Assembly (NCBI GenBank): GCA_003342815.1
Contig: PTEX01000196.1
Coordinates: 108,576 to 172,575, forward strand
Reading direction: 5' to 3'
Source: Eudromia elegans
Lineage: Eukaryota; Chordata; Aves; Tinamiformes; Tinamidae
Length of the DNA: 64,000 nucleotides
The position numbers were made by a program, and so were the translations under genes. The notes beneath the pieces are model-generated. The model searched no databases, was not told where the DNA came from, and saw only the letters and a program-made list of their open reading frames with translations. This document shows positions 50,504 through 63,595 of the stretch, piece after piece (position 1 is the stretch's first letter; every line of letters begins with the position of its first letter).

Positions 50504-52344
50504 GTGATCGTAGTATTTCTTTCCTTCTTTCCTGTCTGTTCACATACAGCACCACTTTGGTGTTGATGGAAGTCAGCATGTGTAATCAAAGGGGAGGAAA
50601 GAATTTCTTTCTGAATGCCTAAATGATACAAAAACAGAACAGGAGCCAGATTTGCAAGAGATGAACATGTGTATTGCTTTTCAAAGAGATGATTGCTGCT
50701 CTGGGGTAGTCGCATTTTGTTTTAACTCTCTGACCTTGTTTCATATTTATACTCAGTTGCAGTTTGTGTGCTACTGATCTGTTTTTCTCTGAAAGTTTTA
50801 AGCATTTAGGATTTTGGAGGGTTAGGAAAGAGACACATTTAAAAATACTACCAATTTTTCATCCAAATAGTCAAGGCATGTGAAACATAATTGTATTATT
50901 TTTGCGTGAATTTTAAATAAAACTTTTAATTTTAAAATTATTTAGCAACTTGGAGTTGCAGATCAGCAAAATACTGTTATTTTTCACTCCTTAATCAATA
51001 TGGCACTGTTAAAAGTGTAGAGTAAAACTGTAATGAGCAGAAATATATGTGTGGTCACCTTTATTCTCAGGGGATTTGTGTGAGCTTCTCCTTTGGCTTC
51101 AACATGCATGGGTTCAGAAATCCTCTTCCCAACACCCTCAGATTATGGGTAGAGGGAGTCCAGGACTAAATTGAAGACTTGTGACATGTTGCCAACAGAA
51201 AACCATGTGAACCTCTGTGATGGATGCATTTCTGTGGGAACACATAAATTATAACACATTTACTAAGCCTTTCAGAGTTCAAGGATTTTTTTCCCCTCCC
51301 CAAACATAACATCTAGTATATTGCATTACCAAGCATGCAGCCATTTTAGTGTTGGCTGATGTTGGGCTAGAATTAAAAAATTGGTTTACAGTTGAAGGAC
51401 AAGAGATTACTATGTGACTTTTTAAATGAAGTTTGCAGCTCAAAATGGTCCTTGGATTTCTTCTGGTTACCCAGAAGCAGTACAGTGAGGTAATGCTAGA
51501 TCCTGCTATCTGGAAAATATTATGCCCTGTGCTAGAATTAATATCACTATAATGAACTATTCCATGAATAAGCCCTCTCAGTGAATTCAAATTGTGAGGT
51601 ATTGAGTGACACAAGGATGTGAAATTGCTTTTTATGGACATAAAGCTGACATTGTTGCATCAGGAGGAGGATTGTACTGGAGGATTGTGTGTTGGGCAGT
51701 TCATTTGCTGGGCCTTTTCTCAAATTAAAATGTGTTTTAAAGTATGCTGGTGGTTTTAGAGAAGAACCTTCATTTAATCTTACTTTTAAAGACGGTTGAC
51801 AACATTGTGCAAGACCCAGATGGTACATGTACAACTTCAAGGTTTATTTGTTTCTTTGCAATTCTTCCTTTTGAAGCAAATCTAGTGAGAAAGATAACAT
51901 AGCGAGGGAAGGAAATAAATCAATTTCTGTTTTCCTTCGTTCCTCAAACAAAGGAATTTTGTGATCAAAAACACAGGAATGATACATTAACACTGCTGCT
52001 GCTTGGCATGCTCTCTTAGGGCACATTGTACCTTATGTCAATTTCATCTCTGAGAAAGAAGAATCAAATAGCATACCAACATGTGCCAACCCTTCTGGAT
52101 GTATGCATGTGGGGTTTTTTTCTCCATAAACTTTTTACCTTTGTTATATATCATCATAGCTTTTATGTAAGAGCCTTTATCAGTTGTTACAACTAAAGAC
52201 AGATCTTGAACATCTTGGAGTGTCAGTAATTAGGTAGTGAGCAAGATATCTCCATGATCTGTGAAATTTTGCACTTTTACTATTTTGTACTGAATTGCTC
52301 TTTTTGTGTGTGAGGGCTCCGTGCAGCTGGGTGAGTTACATCCA

Positions 52345-53182
52345 GTTGAATTGAAAACTGACTGGAGGATTGAGAACTGGATAGATGACAGAGCCCAGAG
52401 GGTTGTGATAAATGGGGCTGAGTCTAGTTGGAGGCCTGTGGCCAGTGGTGTCCCCCAGGGGTCATTGCTGGGCCCAGCGCTGTTCAACTTGTTCATCAAT
52501 GATTTGGGTGAGGGGACAGGGTGCACTCTGAGCAAGTTTGCTGATGACACCAACCTGGGTGGAGTGGCCGACACTCCAGAGGGCTGTGCTGCCATCCAGA
52601 GGGACTTGGACAAGTTGGAGAGTTGGGTGGAGAGGAACCTCATGAGGTTAAACAAGGACAAGTGCAGGGTCCTGCACCTGGGCAGGAATAACCGCAGGCA
52701 GAAGTACAGGTTAGGGGGCTGACCTGCTGGAAAGCAGCTCCACAGAGAGGGATTTGGGAGTCCTGGTTGACAACAAGTTAACCATGAGGCAGCAACGTGC
52801 CCTCGTGGCCAAGAAGGCTGATGGGATCCTGGCCTGCATCAGGAGGAGTGTTGCCAGCAGGTCAAGGAAGGTGATCTTACCCCTCTCCTCAGCCCTGGTG
52901 AGGCCACACCTGGAGTACTGTGTCCAGTTCTGGGCTCTCCAATATGAGAGAGATGTGGAACTTCTAGAGAGGGTCCAGCGTAGATCAGCAAAGATGATTA
53001 AGGGAGCATCTGTCTGTGAGGAAAGACTAAATGAGATGGGCCTGTTTAGCCTAGAGAAGAGGAGACTGCGAGACAATCTGATCAATATGTGTAAGTATCT
53101 GAGGGGAGAATGTAGGGAGGATGGGGCCAAACTCTGCTTGGTGGTCACTAGTGATAGGACAAGGGGTGATGGTTTCAAATAG
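52345..53182 (+). pseudogene. Broken CR1 reverse-transcriptase C-terminal half
   Basis: This is the coding remnant of the plus-strand CR1. The first open segment runs to 52722 and contains the SGVPQGS and FADD catalytic motifs. A frameshift near 52715-52725 (a G-rich spot, ...TTAGGGGGCTGACC...) moves the remainder into another frame, which stays open to the stop at about 53180. Endonuclease and ORF1 are missing. Apart from the single frameshift the domain is well preserved, so the insertion is younger than the other copies here. It is not capable of mobilising itself. Confidence 0.9.
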
Positions 53183-53419
53183 AAACACAGGAAGTTCCAT
53201 CTCCATATGAGGAAGAACTTCTTTCCTGTGAGGGTGATGGAGCCCTGGAACAGGCTGCCCAGAGAGGCTGTGGAGTCTCCTTCTCTGGAGATCTTCCAGA
53301 CCCGCCTGGATGCCACCCTGTGCCCCATACTCCGGGTGTCCCTGCTGGAACAGGACAGGGCTTGGACTAGATGATCTCTAGAGGTCTCTTCCCCTCTCAG
53401 CCGTTCTGTGATTCCATAG
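52345..53419 (+). mobile_element. CR1 LINE, 5'-truncated, plus strand
   Basis: This is a 1.1-kb CR1 copy with the 3' half of the reverse-transcriptase ORF and the complete 3'UTR. Recognised protein motifs in order are [39 protein letters not shown], the intact catalytic box FADD near 52540, and [12 protein letters not shown] near 52650. After a frame change come [20 protein letters not shown] and [13 protein letters not shown]. The 3'UTR has CCCTGGAACAGGCTGCCCAG near 53243 and ends in CCGTTCTGTGATTCCATAG. The left edge (about 52345) is estimated from where similarity fades. Confidence 0.95.
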
Positions 53420-56400
53420 TTTAATTGCACTGGATGAGAACTCTTGCAATATTCTAGATCTATTATGGCATTGTCAGACTCTAAAGCTCAAGAAGTTGCA
53501 TCAAGTCTAGCATTAGATTGCAAGAAATCAACTTACTGACATGAAGGAAGGAAAGAATCTACACCACACGTATAATGATAACTAACAGCAATTTTGTGGA
53601 AATATAGCATGAGAATTAGTACTATGTGTTTTGAAGGTTATGAGCTCCATCTCATAAAAAATGCTGAATATTTTGTGTTAGTAGCAAGCTGAAATGCCTA
53701 GACTTCATTAGAATTTGGTTATAATACATTTGTGTGGTAGTGCAGCATTTCATAATATTTTACTATTAATTATTTCTAAAATGTTGCCTGCCTTGTGTCT
53801 TTCTAGAGAAAGCAATTTAAATCCCTACAATTGCATTCACTTTATAATGCTGTGATCCTGTTGAAAACCATCTGTTAGGGAGGAGCTTGCTTTGACAATA
53901 AAAGTGATTTATTGAAGAGGGTCATGGGAGGAACATTTTGTACCTTTTTTGTTACATGGTTTCTCTTTTGATCAAATGGAAAATGGAATATGTACTTGAA
54001 ATGTCCTTTTTTTGAATAAGCATAAGAAATTATACAAGTGACTAGAAAAATGTGAAAATTGTGGTTGTGGATTATGGTTTAAGAAAATCAGAAATGCTGT
54101 AATAAAAATTAAGACACTCGCACGCAGTGTCTTCCTGTCAGACCCCAAGAAAGGGAGAGGAAGCAAAGCATTGAACTGTTCAGTTTTCTTCAGGCCCTTG
54201 GAGGTACCTGTGCTTGATTTCTACGGAGACCTATGTGCTCAGAAATTGTCTGTATTTCCATGCTTGTGAACTAGAAACTCTAGAGACTTTTCAGAGGAAG
54301 CCACTTTTCAATAACTGTGGAGAACACAGGTTATGAAAATGGAAAAACATTTAACTGTTGAAGGTGGGAGAACTACTGGTGGTCTGAATATGGCCTGCAA
54401 GTGCTTAAAGTCCCATAAGCCAGACAGGAGAGGTAAAAGTGTGTCCCTTTTGCCCATGGAAGGCATTCTCATCAAAAAGGACAGGTTTTCTTGGTTGTCT
54501 TGTACACGGGAACAAAGATGGAAGAATTATTCCTGGCCTTGAGAGGTCCAAAGCTAAAGTTTCACGTGTGCCTGAGCAGGGCACTAATTAAAGACAAATT
54601 TTGCCCCAGATCAGAAAATAGATTCCCCCTGGATGTTCATCTTTGGTTTTCAGTCCTGCAGAAAGTAAGAATGTGCCTGACAAAGCATGTAGCACCACCC
54701 AGAGGAATGGAAAGGTACCTAGACCCGTGTTCATGTGCTTTGCTGAATGGACATTGCTGCTTGTAGCTGCTGCTCTGTTTTCTCATGGGACTGGCGCTTC
54801 TTGGAGATTAAACTAATTTGTGGCTAAACAGAATGAGACTAAAGAAGCACCTGGCTCTTTGGAAACACCAAGGAACAGCATGTGAGGGTGGTGAAGAGCA
54901 CAGTGACCTCTCTGGGCAGCAGACGAAAGAAATTGTGCTTGACTGCCCCTACAGTGTTATTTTTCTGCAGTCTCTATTCCCACTGTTCAAGTATGCTCAC
55001 CTAGCAATAAGCACTGGTGTGTGACCCACTCTCTGGAGATGTGGGATCTACTTGGAGCACTGAGTCAGCTGCTTGTTCAGGGAAGACTGCTCTATGCAGA
55101 CTGTTGTTATTTAACTTCACTACTGTCAATAAGCTTGTTTTAATAGATTGTTTTCCATAACAATTCCTGCAGGGGAAAAAAAAAGGTTTTCTTGGGGGAG
55201 ATGTGCTACTAGAGTGAATGTTAGGACTTGGCACACCAGGTTTCAACAGTCATATGTTTTCTGCTTTACACTCAGTGCACGCTATAAATTTAGCATGAAG
55301 GCTTGCATTCCTCCTCTCTCCCACACCCATTTTTTTATTCTACTGTTTTAAAATATATTTTGACTATTTAACTGGTGTAAAGCAATCCCACATCAGGTCC
55401 TGGACTGGGGTGCTGGTCACCCTTGGGGCCCTCTCTGCACATGTCCTGGAGTATGCCACACGTTGGAATGCCTTGTACTGAAGGGCTTATAGCTTAGCCA
55501 CTGCCAAGACTAGACAGAAGAGGCGAGGTGCATGTTGCAGGCTAGCACCTTCTCCTCTTCAAACAACCTCGCCTTCTGGAGGGGACTTCTCTTTTTTCTG
55601 AAAGTGAATAATATGCTTTTCATGTAACTGCCATTTTTTTTTTCCACAATAAACGCACATGTGGGGCTGAAAAGGAGGAAAGTATGAGAAGAGGCCCAGT
55701 GGAATAAAAGAGAAGAAAAAGTTTTGACTAAAAGGTTTGACAAAATTTAGACTCTTTCCTTACTGTGAAGGATTGTAGGAGAACCTATATTTTCTATACT
55801 GTAAATGGCTATGTCTCTTGTGGTGGTTTGGAAGCAAGAACATTTCAGCAGCCAGTCTCTGGGCTTGGGTTGCAGAGCAATGTGACCAACCACTGTCCTA
55901 AAGGACTTCAGTGAGCATCCCGTTGAAGAGGCTGTTCTGCCTCTTTGACATGAGTCTTACAGACCTTATGTTAGGGACTAAAACCAGGCACATACTATGG
56001 TGCTGTAAGTATCTATGGACTGCCCAGTTTGCCTTTCATTCTCATTCATCCTTGTGCATTTATACATTAATTTGGATAACAGTGGGATACACAGAGACAC
56101 CCTCTGCAGAAGAGTGGTTAGGCTGTAGGGAAACAAGCCTTTTCCTACCATGCTCCAGACCCATTGTAAAACCGTCAATCCCCCCCTCTCCCTGCCAGTT
56201 TTAACCTAAGCTTGCTGTATTTTAATATCACTTTCATGTTAGCTTGAATACTCTCCTTAAAGTACCCTGTCCCAGCTACCTGGAGCTCATTCCTCTCTGT
56301 CTCCTCTTCTTCCTCTTCCTCCTCAGCGCAGTGGTATTGTTTCCTAGGCGGTGCCATCTGTGCCTATGGTAATCGGCATGTTAATGCCCGCAGCTCTGTC

Positions 56401-59400
56401 AGCACTCTGCGGGTGTTGGGAGCGCCTTGAAAGCCGGAGAAATAGCACCAAAATATGTGTCGAAGACCAGCGTCCTGAGGTGCAGCAGGTCTGGCTCATG
56501 GGCTTTTTTTTGCTCAAGAAAGTCTCGTCTGCACTAATAGTTTATTCCTTTGGGAGAGGAAAGCACCACAGAGCTGTATCCTTTCTGCTTGCCAGAGCCT
56601 TTTCTTGTAATGTTGCGAGATTTGTTTGACTTTGCAAATGAAGCATGTTTTCTCATGGGGATTATACCAAAATAAATAGGCCCTTAATCCTGATGGGATA
56701 ACACAGCTCCCTGAGGAATGTGTACCTAATTAAGCTCGTTGAGGTCAGAGCCCATACAAAGGAAGCAGAAGTAAAGTCTCGCAGAGATGCATGCCACAAA
56801 TAAAAGAAAAAAAAAAAGGATTTTTGATTTATTTTCTAATTCTCCGGAGAAGTGACAAAAATGAGATATTCTGAGCAAAGATACTATGGTTCTGCGCTGC
56901 TGTTGTATCACTTGCAAGGTGTTTTAAGCTGCTTTATGAGCCTGTGGTAAACAGGCTGGGTAACACTTTGCAGTCTGGACTGGCAAACTAAACAGTGCTG
57001 AGAGCCAGTGCAAAGTCCAGTGGAAAAAATCTCGTCCTAGGATCTCGACTCCTACTGGTGGCTGGTTTAACCCTTGGTCCCAGTAGCCAGGCTCTGACTG
57101 AGTTTCTTGTCCTTTGCTTTGAACTCTTTTAGAGCTAGTCCATAAATCTGATAAAGAAAAGGGCTTCATAGCTGATTACCTTTTCCCGAATAGCCTCAAA
57201 ACTCATCTGGTTTTGTTTCTAGGGGTCTTCTGGTTCATGGGAGCTCTGAGGAGGTTCTTCCATTTTGTCCCTTTTCAAATAACTCGTGTATCAAAAGCCT
57301 GGCCCTGGGCATATTCCATGGGGAGTTGGAGGCCAACTTTCTTGAAGTAGGTCAAAGTTGTGACCTTGCCAGGTCAAATACCGCAGTGTGGAAGAAAGCC
57401 AGGCTTTGAGATGGCAAAGATATGTGAACAATACATTTCTGTATCTTGCGGTAACTACGTTCCCAGTAACTTGTGAGAAATTTCTTTTCCTTCAGGTTTG
57501 GCGATTTCTTATGAAACAATGCTTGCTTAGTGGATGTCTTGGTGAACAGCGTTTTGTGTTGTATATAAACATGCTAAATTATGAAATACCTTCTGAGGGT
57601 ATGTAACTTCAATTTTCAGGTGCTATCTTAGAACTCTACTTTGTAATACTAAGGTTAAAAGAAGTAGTGCATGGGTCAGGACAGCAGGAACATTGGTTCA
57701 CATGTGACAGCACTCGGTTACTTGATGTGTTGTCCCTGTGGAACTCATGGGCTGTGTATCATCCTTCAGCTAGCTGCCATGACACTGTGTTAAAATAAGT
57801 GTAGCACTAGCCTTATTTTAGCAAATCACAAATACTGCAGCTGAGAAATTAATAAAGTAAGCATCCTGTTTGGAACATGGATTTGAATTCACATTGCTCC
57901 GGGCTGTGTTTGTTCATTCTTTCCACATAGCAACTTTATCACAGAGTTAGGCAAGAAAAAATGTTGTGTGTTAGGAAACATTTCTGATGTTACTTGGCTT
58001 CTGGTGACTGTTTGATGGGATTAAAATGAATAAATATTTGCATTTTTGATAGTAATGAACTAAGACCATTAACGATTTTTTATCCTTAATTTGTACTGAT
58101 TTTTTTTTCTTTATAAGTTTTGCTTCAGGCTGCTTTTCGCTAATAGGATAGGAGACTTCTTTTCATAGCTCAAAATAATCTTTTTGCAGTTCCATACTAC
58201 AAATGCAAATGATATATAGCTGCTCTCAATCTCAGCATTTATTCTACCTTTTGGGGAAATATAATAATTTTTAGTTTATACTGATAGTATGCAGCCAGAG
58301 AGGTTCTGTTTAGGGTGGGAGGGGAAAGTATGTATTGCTATTGCAGTTCTGTAATCCCAAGTTAGTACCCCAATAATGTGCCTTTTTAGAAGATAATATT
58401 GCCTTTTTAATTTTGCCACATTACAGAAGTCATCTTTGAGAGTTATAGCAATGTTGGCAATATAGAAGATAGCAGTGGCTTCATTTTGCTGTTCTTTTAT
58501 CTATTTTCTAAGTCAATTCTGTCTACTACCAAATGGGCAGATTCATAGACGATTGTATATATATCTGAAGAGAATTCCTTTGTCTCCAATCTTCTGTTTT
58601 ACATAGAGCCTTCTATAGAAAAGGCATGTGTCTGTGGCAGATGTGTCTGCATTTCTTGCTTAGTAAAACTGTAGCTTGGAAGCAATTGATTTGTTGTAGT
58701 TGAATGGGTAAGTTGCATGAGTTTTGCAAAAGTGGCCTGGCAGTATCTGAGAAACTTCAAAGCAAAGCTTTGGTGATGCTTGGTTCTTTCCTTGAAGATG
58801 TTTCTTGCTCTGAAAGCTTACCTTCTTCTTGAGAAAGGAAAATAAAAATTAACGAAAATGAAAAATGTATCCTGTGGAAAAATGGTTCTAAAATGTAAAT
58901 GCCAGGTATTCCAGCAAATGACCTATTTTACAGCAGTGGGAGGCACAGTTGTGTGTCTGTTAAAGCCTGTGAGGATGTATTTTATTTCCTTAGTGCTCGG
59001 TTGTGCTATTTGTTGACATTTTTTTCTTGTTCAAGTAAATATGTTTATCTCATATTTGTTCGTTACTCATTAACGTATGCCACTGACGTTACAACCTTAT
59101 GAAGGAAAATTACCACAAATTCGTTGGAGTCAGAAGTCTTTGTTAGTTATTTTAAGACTTTTCCTATCAATGCAAGACTTTTTCAAACAAAGACCTGATT
59201 CAGGAATTTTTGCATCAGGAAAGTCTGGCCATATTACTTGTGAATGGAAAAACAGGTAGTTCTATTTTCAAATATTTGTTTGGTTATTTTGTAGGTAGAA
59301 TGAAATGTCTATTTGTGTGTCTGTAGGCTGCTTATGAAAGCCAGAGAGGAGGTTTTCTTATTCTGGCTTTGTCTGTTAACAGGGCAATGTGCAGAAACTA

Positions 59401-62400
59401 AGTATACCCTGTTAGTGCTGAACTATGAAATACTATGCTAATGCATATCCAACATATTTCTTACAGGAATCTAGATACTGTTAAAAGCTGATGAGACTGT
59501 TGCAAATGTCCTTTTTCACATTTGTTCTTTTAGATGTAAATTTTGTGGGGATCAGAAAAGTACTTTCTCTATTTTGTTTTGTCCAGTTAGTTCAGTGTGT
59601 GTAGCTTTTAAACCAATGAGTGAAGCCTATTCTATGTTCTATCTGTTCGTTGATATGAAATTGAAATGATGTAATTTTGCTTTCCTGCTTTATATTTTGC
59701 AGAAAGCAGAGGTATAAATTATTGAGAATATAGCAGAACTTATTCTCAAGGGCAGCACAGCTTATTTTAATGAGTACATAGGAATGAAGAGATAACCTGA
59801 AAACCATCTATTACAAGCGATGGTTTTGGTATATTAATGTAAATTAGCATGTTAAAATTTGATGTATTTGTACTTCAACTTTTCTTAGGTCCTTGTTTTA
59901 AATAAATTGATACATATATTTAAATTTATTATCATGTTTATGTATTATGGCATTTTTGTTCCCCGTGCACTCAGACTCCTACCTTATCTTATTTTCTATA
60001 CGCGAAGACTTAAAGGCAGCTCTCAAAGACAGCTTATCAGCCCTATCGCTGTTTTACTACTGTGAGCTGATGCATGATGTGAGATATTCAAAATTGCACC
60101 CAGTGGATCGTGGACAAAGCAGGGACTTAGCCAGTAGTTGAGTGGATGCTGCTGTACCCACTAGGTGCTAATTAATTCTTGGCTATTTAAGCATAGCGTT
60201 AGTATTGAGGACATTTTTCAAAAGTGTTCTGTGTTTATAAAAAATAGAAAAACAACAATAAAAAAAAGGAGCAGGTTAAAGCACCATCCACATTTGTATA
60301 GAATATGTTTATTTTTTAAAATAGATAAGACTACTTCCACCTTTCCCTGTACCTTCTCTAGTTCCTTTAGAAATGCTTGCAACTTTACTAATGTCTTTAA
60401 TGATAACATGTTGTTATGTCTTTTTGCCCTCAAAAAAAAAAAACCCAAAGGAAAGTGGTCATTTTTCGCTGACAGATACCTCGTGGAACATGAGTGAGGG
60501 GATATGATCGGTGGCTCCTCAGAATTTCCTTAAAATGCTGATTTGAGCAAGACAGGAAATACGGAGTTAGTGACATCCTTTTAACTTTGGCTGTGGTTAT
60601 CTGCCCTTGTGCTAGGCTGTTGTAGCTACCTATGCTAAGTTCCTATGCTTTCAACATGTGTTCAGATTGACAATGGAAGAATTTGCTGAAATTATTTGTG
60701 AGGTTTGAAATGCTCAAACATCCAGACTACTTTACTTTCTATAGGAAGAGACATGTTACTTGTGTTCGTGGAGCTGAAAGTAAAAGTCTCTATATTCTGA
60801 GTGATCCAGTGTGTCTTACATTGATCTTTATAGCTGCATATCAGTAGCAGGAGGCAGGAGTCGGTGGCTGTGAATGAAGCATTTGAATACTTCTTCATGC
60901 ATACTGCACTCTGATGGCAGTAAGCACAACAGAAGGGTGACAGGGTTGTTGTATGCATGGGAAAGAGGGTTATGTGGCTGGTCAGCTGGTTAGAACAGTA
61001 GTAGTTTCTTCTTGATGACATGTCATCTAAACACAATTGCTGTTCTTTTGTGAAAGGAGGCATTTGGTGCAAAATACACACAATGAAGAGAAAGTGGAAA
61101 CTGTAAAGCTGGGTTGCAATGCAAGAATTGCTGGAGGCCAAAGAAGGAAGAATGAAATGTAGCCCTAATGTGTGTTCCTTCATTACTGCTATGCCTGTTA
61201 GTTTTTCCTTTTTCCTTCTCTGCAGCTCAGGGTTGCAATGAATTACCTGGATAAGATGCCACAACTGTATGAGAGGAGTTGTGTAAATCTCTGAAATTCT
61301 ATAGCTGATGGCTCCCCCGGGTTCTTGTCTCAGATAAGAGAGGCTTGCTGTAATCAGCAAGGAGGTTACAGCAGAGCTCTGCTATGGGTAGCGCGAGGGA
61401 AAGGGGGTGCTTGGTTCCTGGAAAGTTTTTAACAGCAGCAAGGGGACAGAAAGCAGAGATGATATTCATACTCTCCAGCAGTGTTAACTTTATTCCATGG
61501 TCATTCCAGTGATTAAGGATGTGAGCATGTGATAGTAGTTTGTCCCCGTTTCTTCATTGTGCTCCGCAACCAACTTGTAAACTAATCACTCCTTCCAGAG
61601 TTTCTATCCATTCTCACCTCTCTTCTTGCTATAAAGAGAAAAAAAATAAGCTTCTTTAACTTTCTGTCTTTATCTAATTTAACAATATCTGTTTTCTAAT
61701 GAGAACATTAACAAAAATCAATTTTTACTGCCTATAAGCAATAATAGGTAGTCAGGTGGTCAGGACACATACGGAGTCCCTGTCCATACCTGGAGCAGCG
61801 ACGGGATCTCTCATCGCTGCAGTGACGCTGCTTTGGTTCACTCTGCTGCTCTGCTGGATGCTTTGCCCCTTTGGCTCAAAAGGAGAATGGGGTTTTTGCA
61901 GTCAAAGGTGTTGTGCGACATTTCATGTGCTGTGTCAGGCAGGAGGTCAAAGAGATGTTTTTGCTTTTAGCAAATGGAATCTTGATCATGACAGTTTAGT
62001 TAACGTCTTCCACATGTTTAATATGGGTACTCAGTTGGATGAATTAGTGATTCACCATGAAACAGGCTGCAGAAATGCATCTCATTGAGACCTTGGACTC
62101 GCAAGGCCATGAAGAAGTAGGGAGAACAGCAAACAAATCTCAAAGGTTCATGTCTGTCCTACATTAATTAGGGCTATTGTGGAGATCCTAGAAAGGCCAA
62201 GAAATGAACATAACTGTGTTACTTTTTTTGTTACTTTGTTACTTCTTTTTCTTAAATGTGCCTTGTAATTTGAAAGAAATTGAGAGAAGCAGCTACTGAG
62301 GCAAATGCCAGGTCTCCCATGCTGACGGCTAAAAGCTGTTTACAGAAGCCGAGACCTGAGCAAGTTGTTGTGTTAGCCAGATCTGCCTCTTTCCAGCTGT

Positions 62401-63556
62401 GCAGCCAGATGTTTCCTTGTTCTCGCAGCTTGCTCTGTTGCATGAACTGTACCTACCTTTTCTTTCCCTAAGGATTATAATTTTAACATTTTATGCAGTA
62501 GCTCACTCTGTATCATGCCTTAAAAGTTCATAGGGCATCTTGCCAAAAATTTCATAAAGAAAACACTTCCCCAGTTGCTCAGGTGTTGTCAGAGAGTTAC
62601 TGCCTCCTCTTTGTTGGCTGAGAGGTGAGTCTGTCCTGGAGAGTCAGAATTGTGAAGTTGGACATGTTAAATCAAACCATGGTCATTGAGGTTAAACTCA
62701 AGGTGCTTGTTAGAGTGAGCGTGCGTGCTGACTGTTACTGAAACTCCGCTGAGCTACCTAACTTGGTGAACCATAGTTGTTGGGTGTTATGTGTGAGGTC
62801 TGAGGGTCTGCCAACAGTGTAAGACCGTAGAAGAAGGTAACACGTGCTATTGCCGAGATCGTCATGAAACCAGGGTTGGTTATGGTTTTCCTGGCTTTCT
62901 GCACATTTTGGTTGCTGAATATGCACGCTTAGTGTTTTTGGTTTTTGAGAGAGATCTCTATAGAACACATCATTCTGAAATCTTTAGCTGGCTTCTGGCA
63001 GAAGTGGAATTACGGCAAATCCACCATATCGGTTCTGCTTGCCACCATAGCATGCTGTGCTTGGCCTACACCCCATACCAAAATCAAGTTGATAACGGAA
63101 AGCTAAAAACAACTGTAATCTGAGGCCAGTGGATGTGGAGATCACGTGGAGGCTAGGGGATGAAAATGAGCTAATGGGATATGTCAAAGCTTTAGATTTC
63201 TTAAAGAACAGAATATTTATTTATTAAGTAAAACTGAGATGCTCTTGAAGAATGTTGACAAGGATGTTGTATGGGAGAAAGCCTCTCATGTTCCCTGCCA
63301 GTGTAACCAGAGAGAATGAATTATTCTTGAACCTGTTCCAGTGACTGAACACGTGAGCAGGACGTGTCCTATGCAAACATCCAGGCATCTGATATCAGCA
63401 CTGGGCGTTCAGGTTCTGCACCTGGTTGCACTCGTACCGCTTTGACTCTGCCAGGATTTAACAGGATTTTAGGGGAGCTTGTCAAACAAGGTTGGATCAT
63501 TTTAAAAAAGGAGTATCTCTTTTCCTTACCTTTACTATTATTTTTTTTTATTCCAG
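53420..63556. other. Intronic DNA, second part of the 20.9-kb intron
   Basis: This is AT-rich sequence without a recognisable transposon body. A CpG-containing, moderately GC-rich patch at about 56300-56480 stands out. A 222-codon minus-strand open frame at 60692-61360 has no recognisable domain (see findings). The intron ends in a T-rich acceptor tract, TTTTTTATTCCAG, at 63556. Confidence 0.6.
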
Positions 63557-63595
63557 GTGGTGACACCCTGCGTTCTTCCAAGCAGTTATGAACTG
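63557..63595 (+). CDS. Tensin-family micro-exon, end of C1 zinc finger
   Basis: This 39-nt exon lies between the acceptor ATTCCAG (ending 63556) and the donor CTG|GTAAGT (at 63596). It encodes VVTPCVLPSSYEL, 13 codons, phase 0 on both sides. Its Cys is the last C1 zinc ligand, exactly seven residues after the Cys from the previous exon. The YEL ending matches the position where the C1 domain of C1-containing tensins passes into the linker before the phosphatase-like domain. As its length is a multiple of three, it could be skipped without a frameshift, but this would remove the final zinc ligand. The gene continues to the right of the window. Confidence 0.87.

Larger units (their letters stand above)
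42656..52344. other. Intronic DNA, first part of the 20.9-kb intron
   Basis: The intron opens with donor GTAAGC. It contains a 29-bp-period duplication at 42745-42793 and a CAA/poly(A) tract with an ambiguous base at 46410-46441. Further right are the long T and A tracts at 48032-48250, an A28 run at 50091-50118 and the C-rich/G-rich pair at 50422-50503. Open frames (for example 140 codons at 44333-44755) show no domain and are not annotated. Confidence 0.6.

Noticed and set aside
52230-52661. 143-codon minus-strand open frame
   Set aside because: Antisense shadow of the first half of the same CR1 element.
52711-53430. 239-codon minus-strand open frame
   Set aside because: It is the antisense shadow of the plus-strand CR1 reverse-transcriptase segment, so it is not an independent gene.
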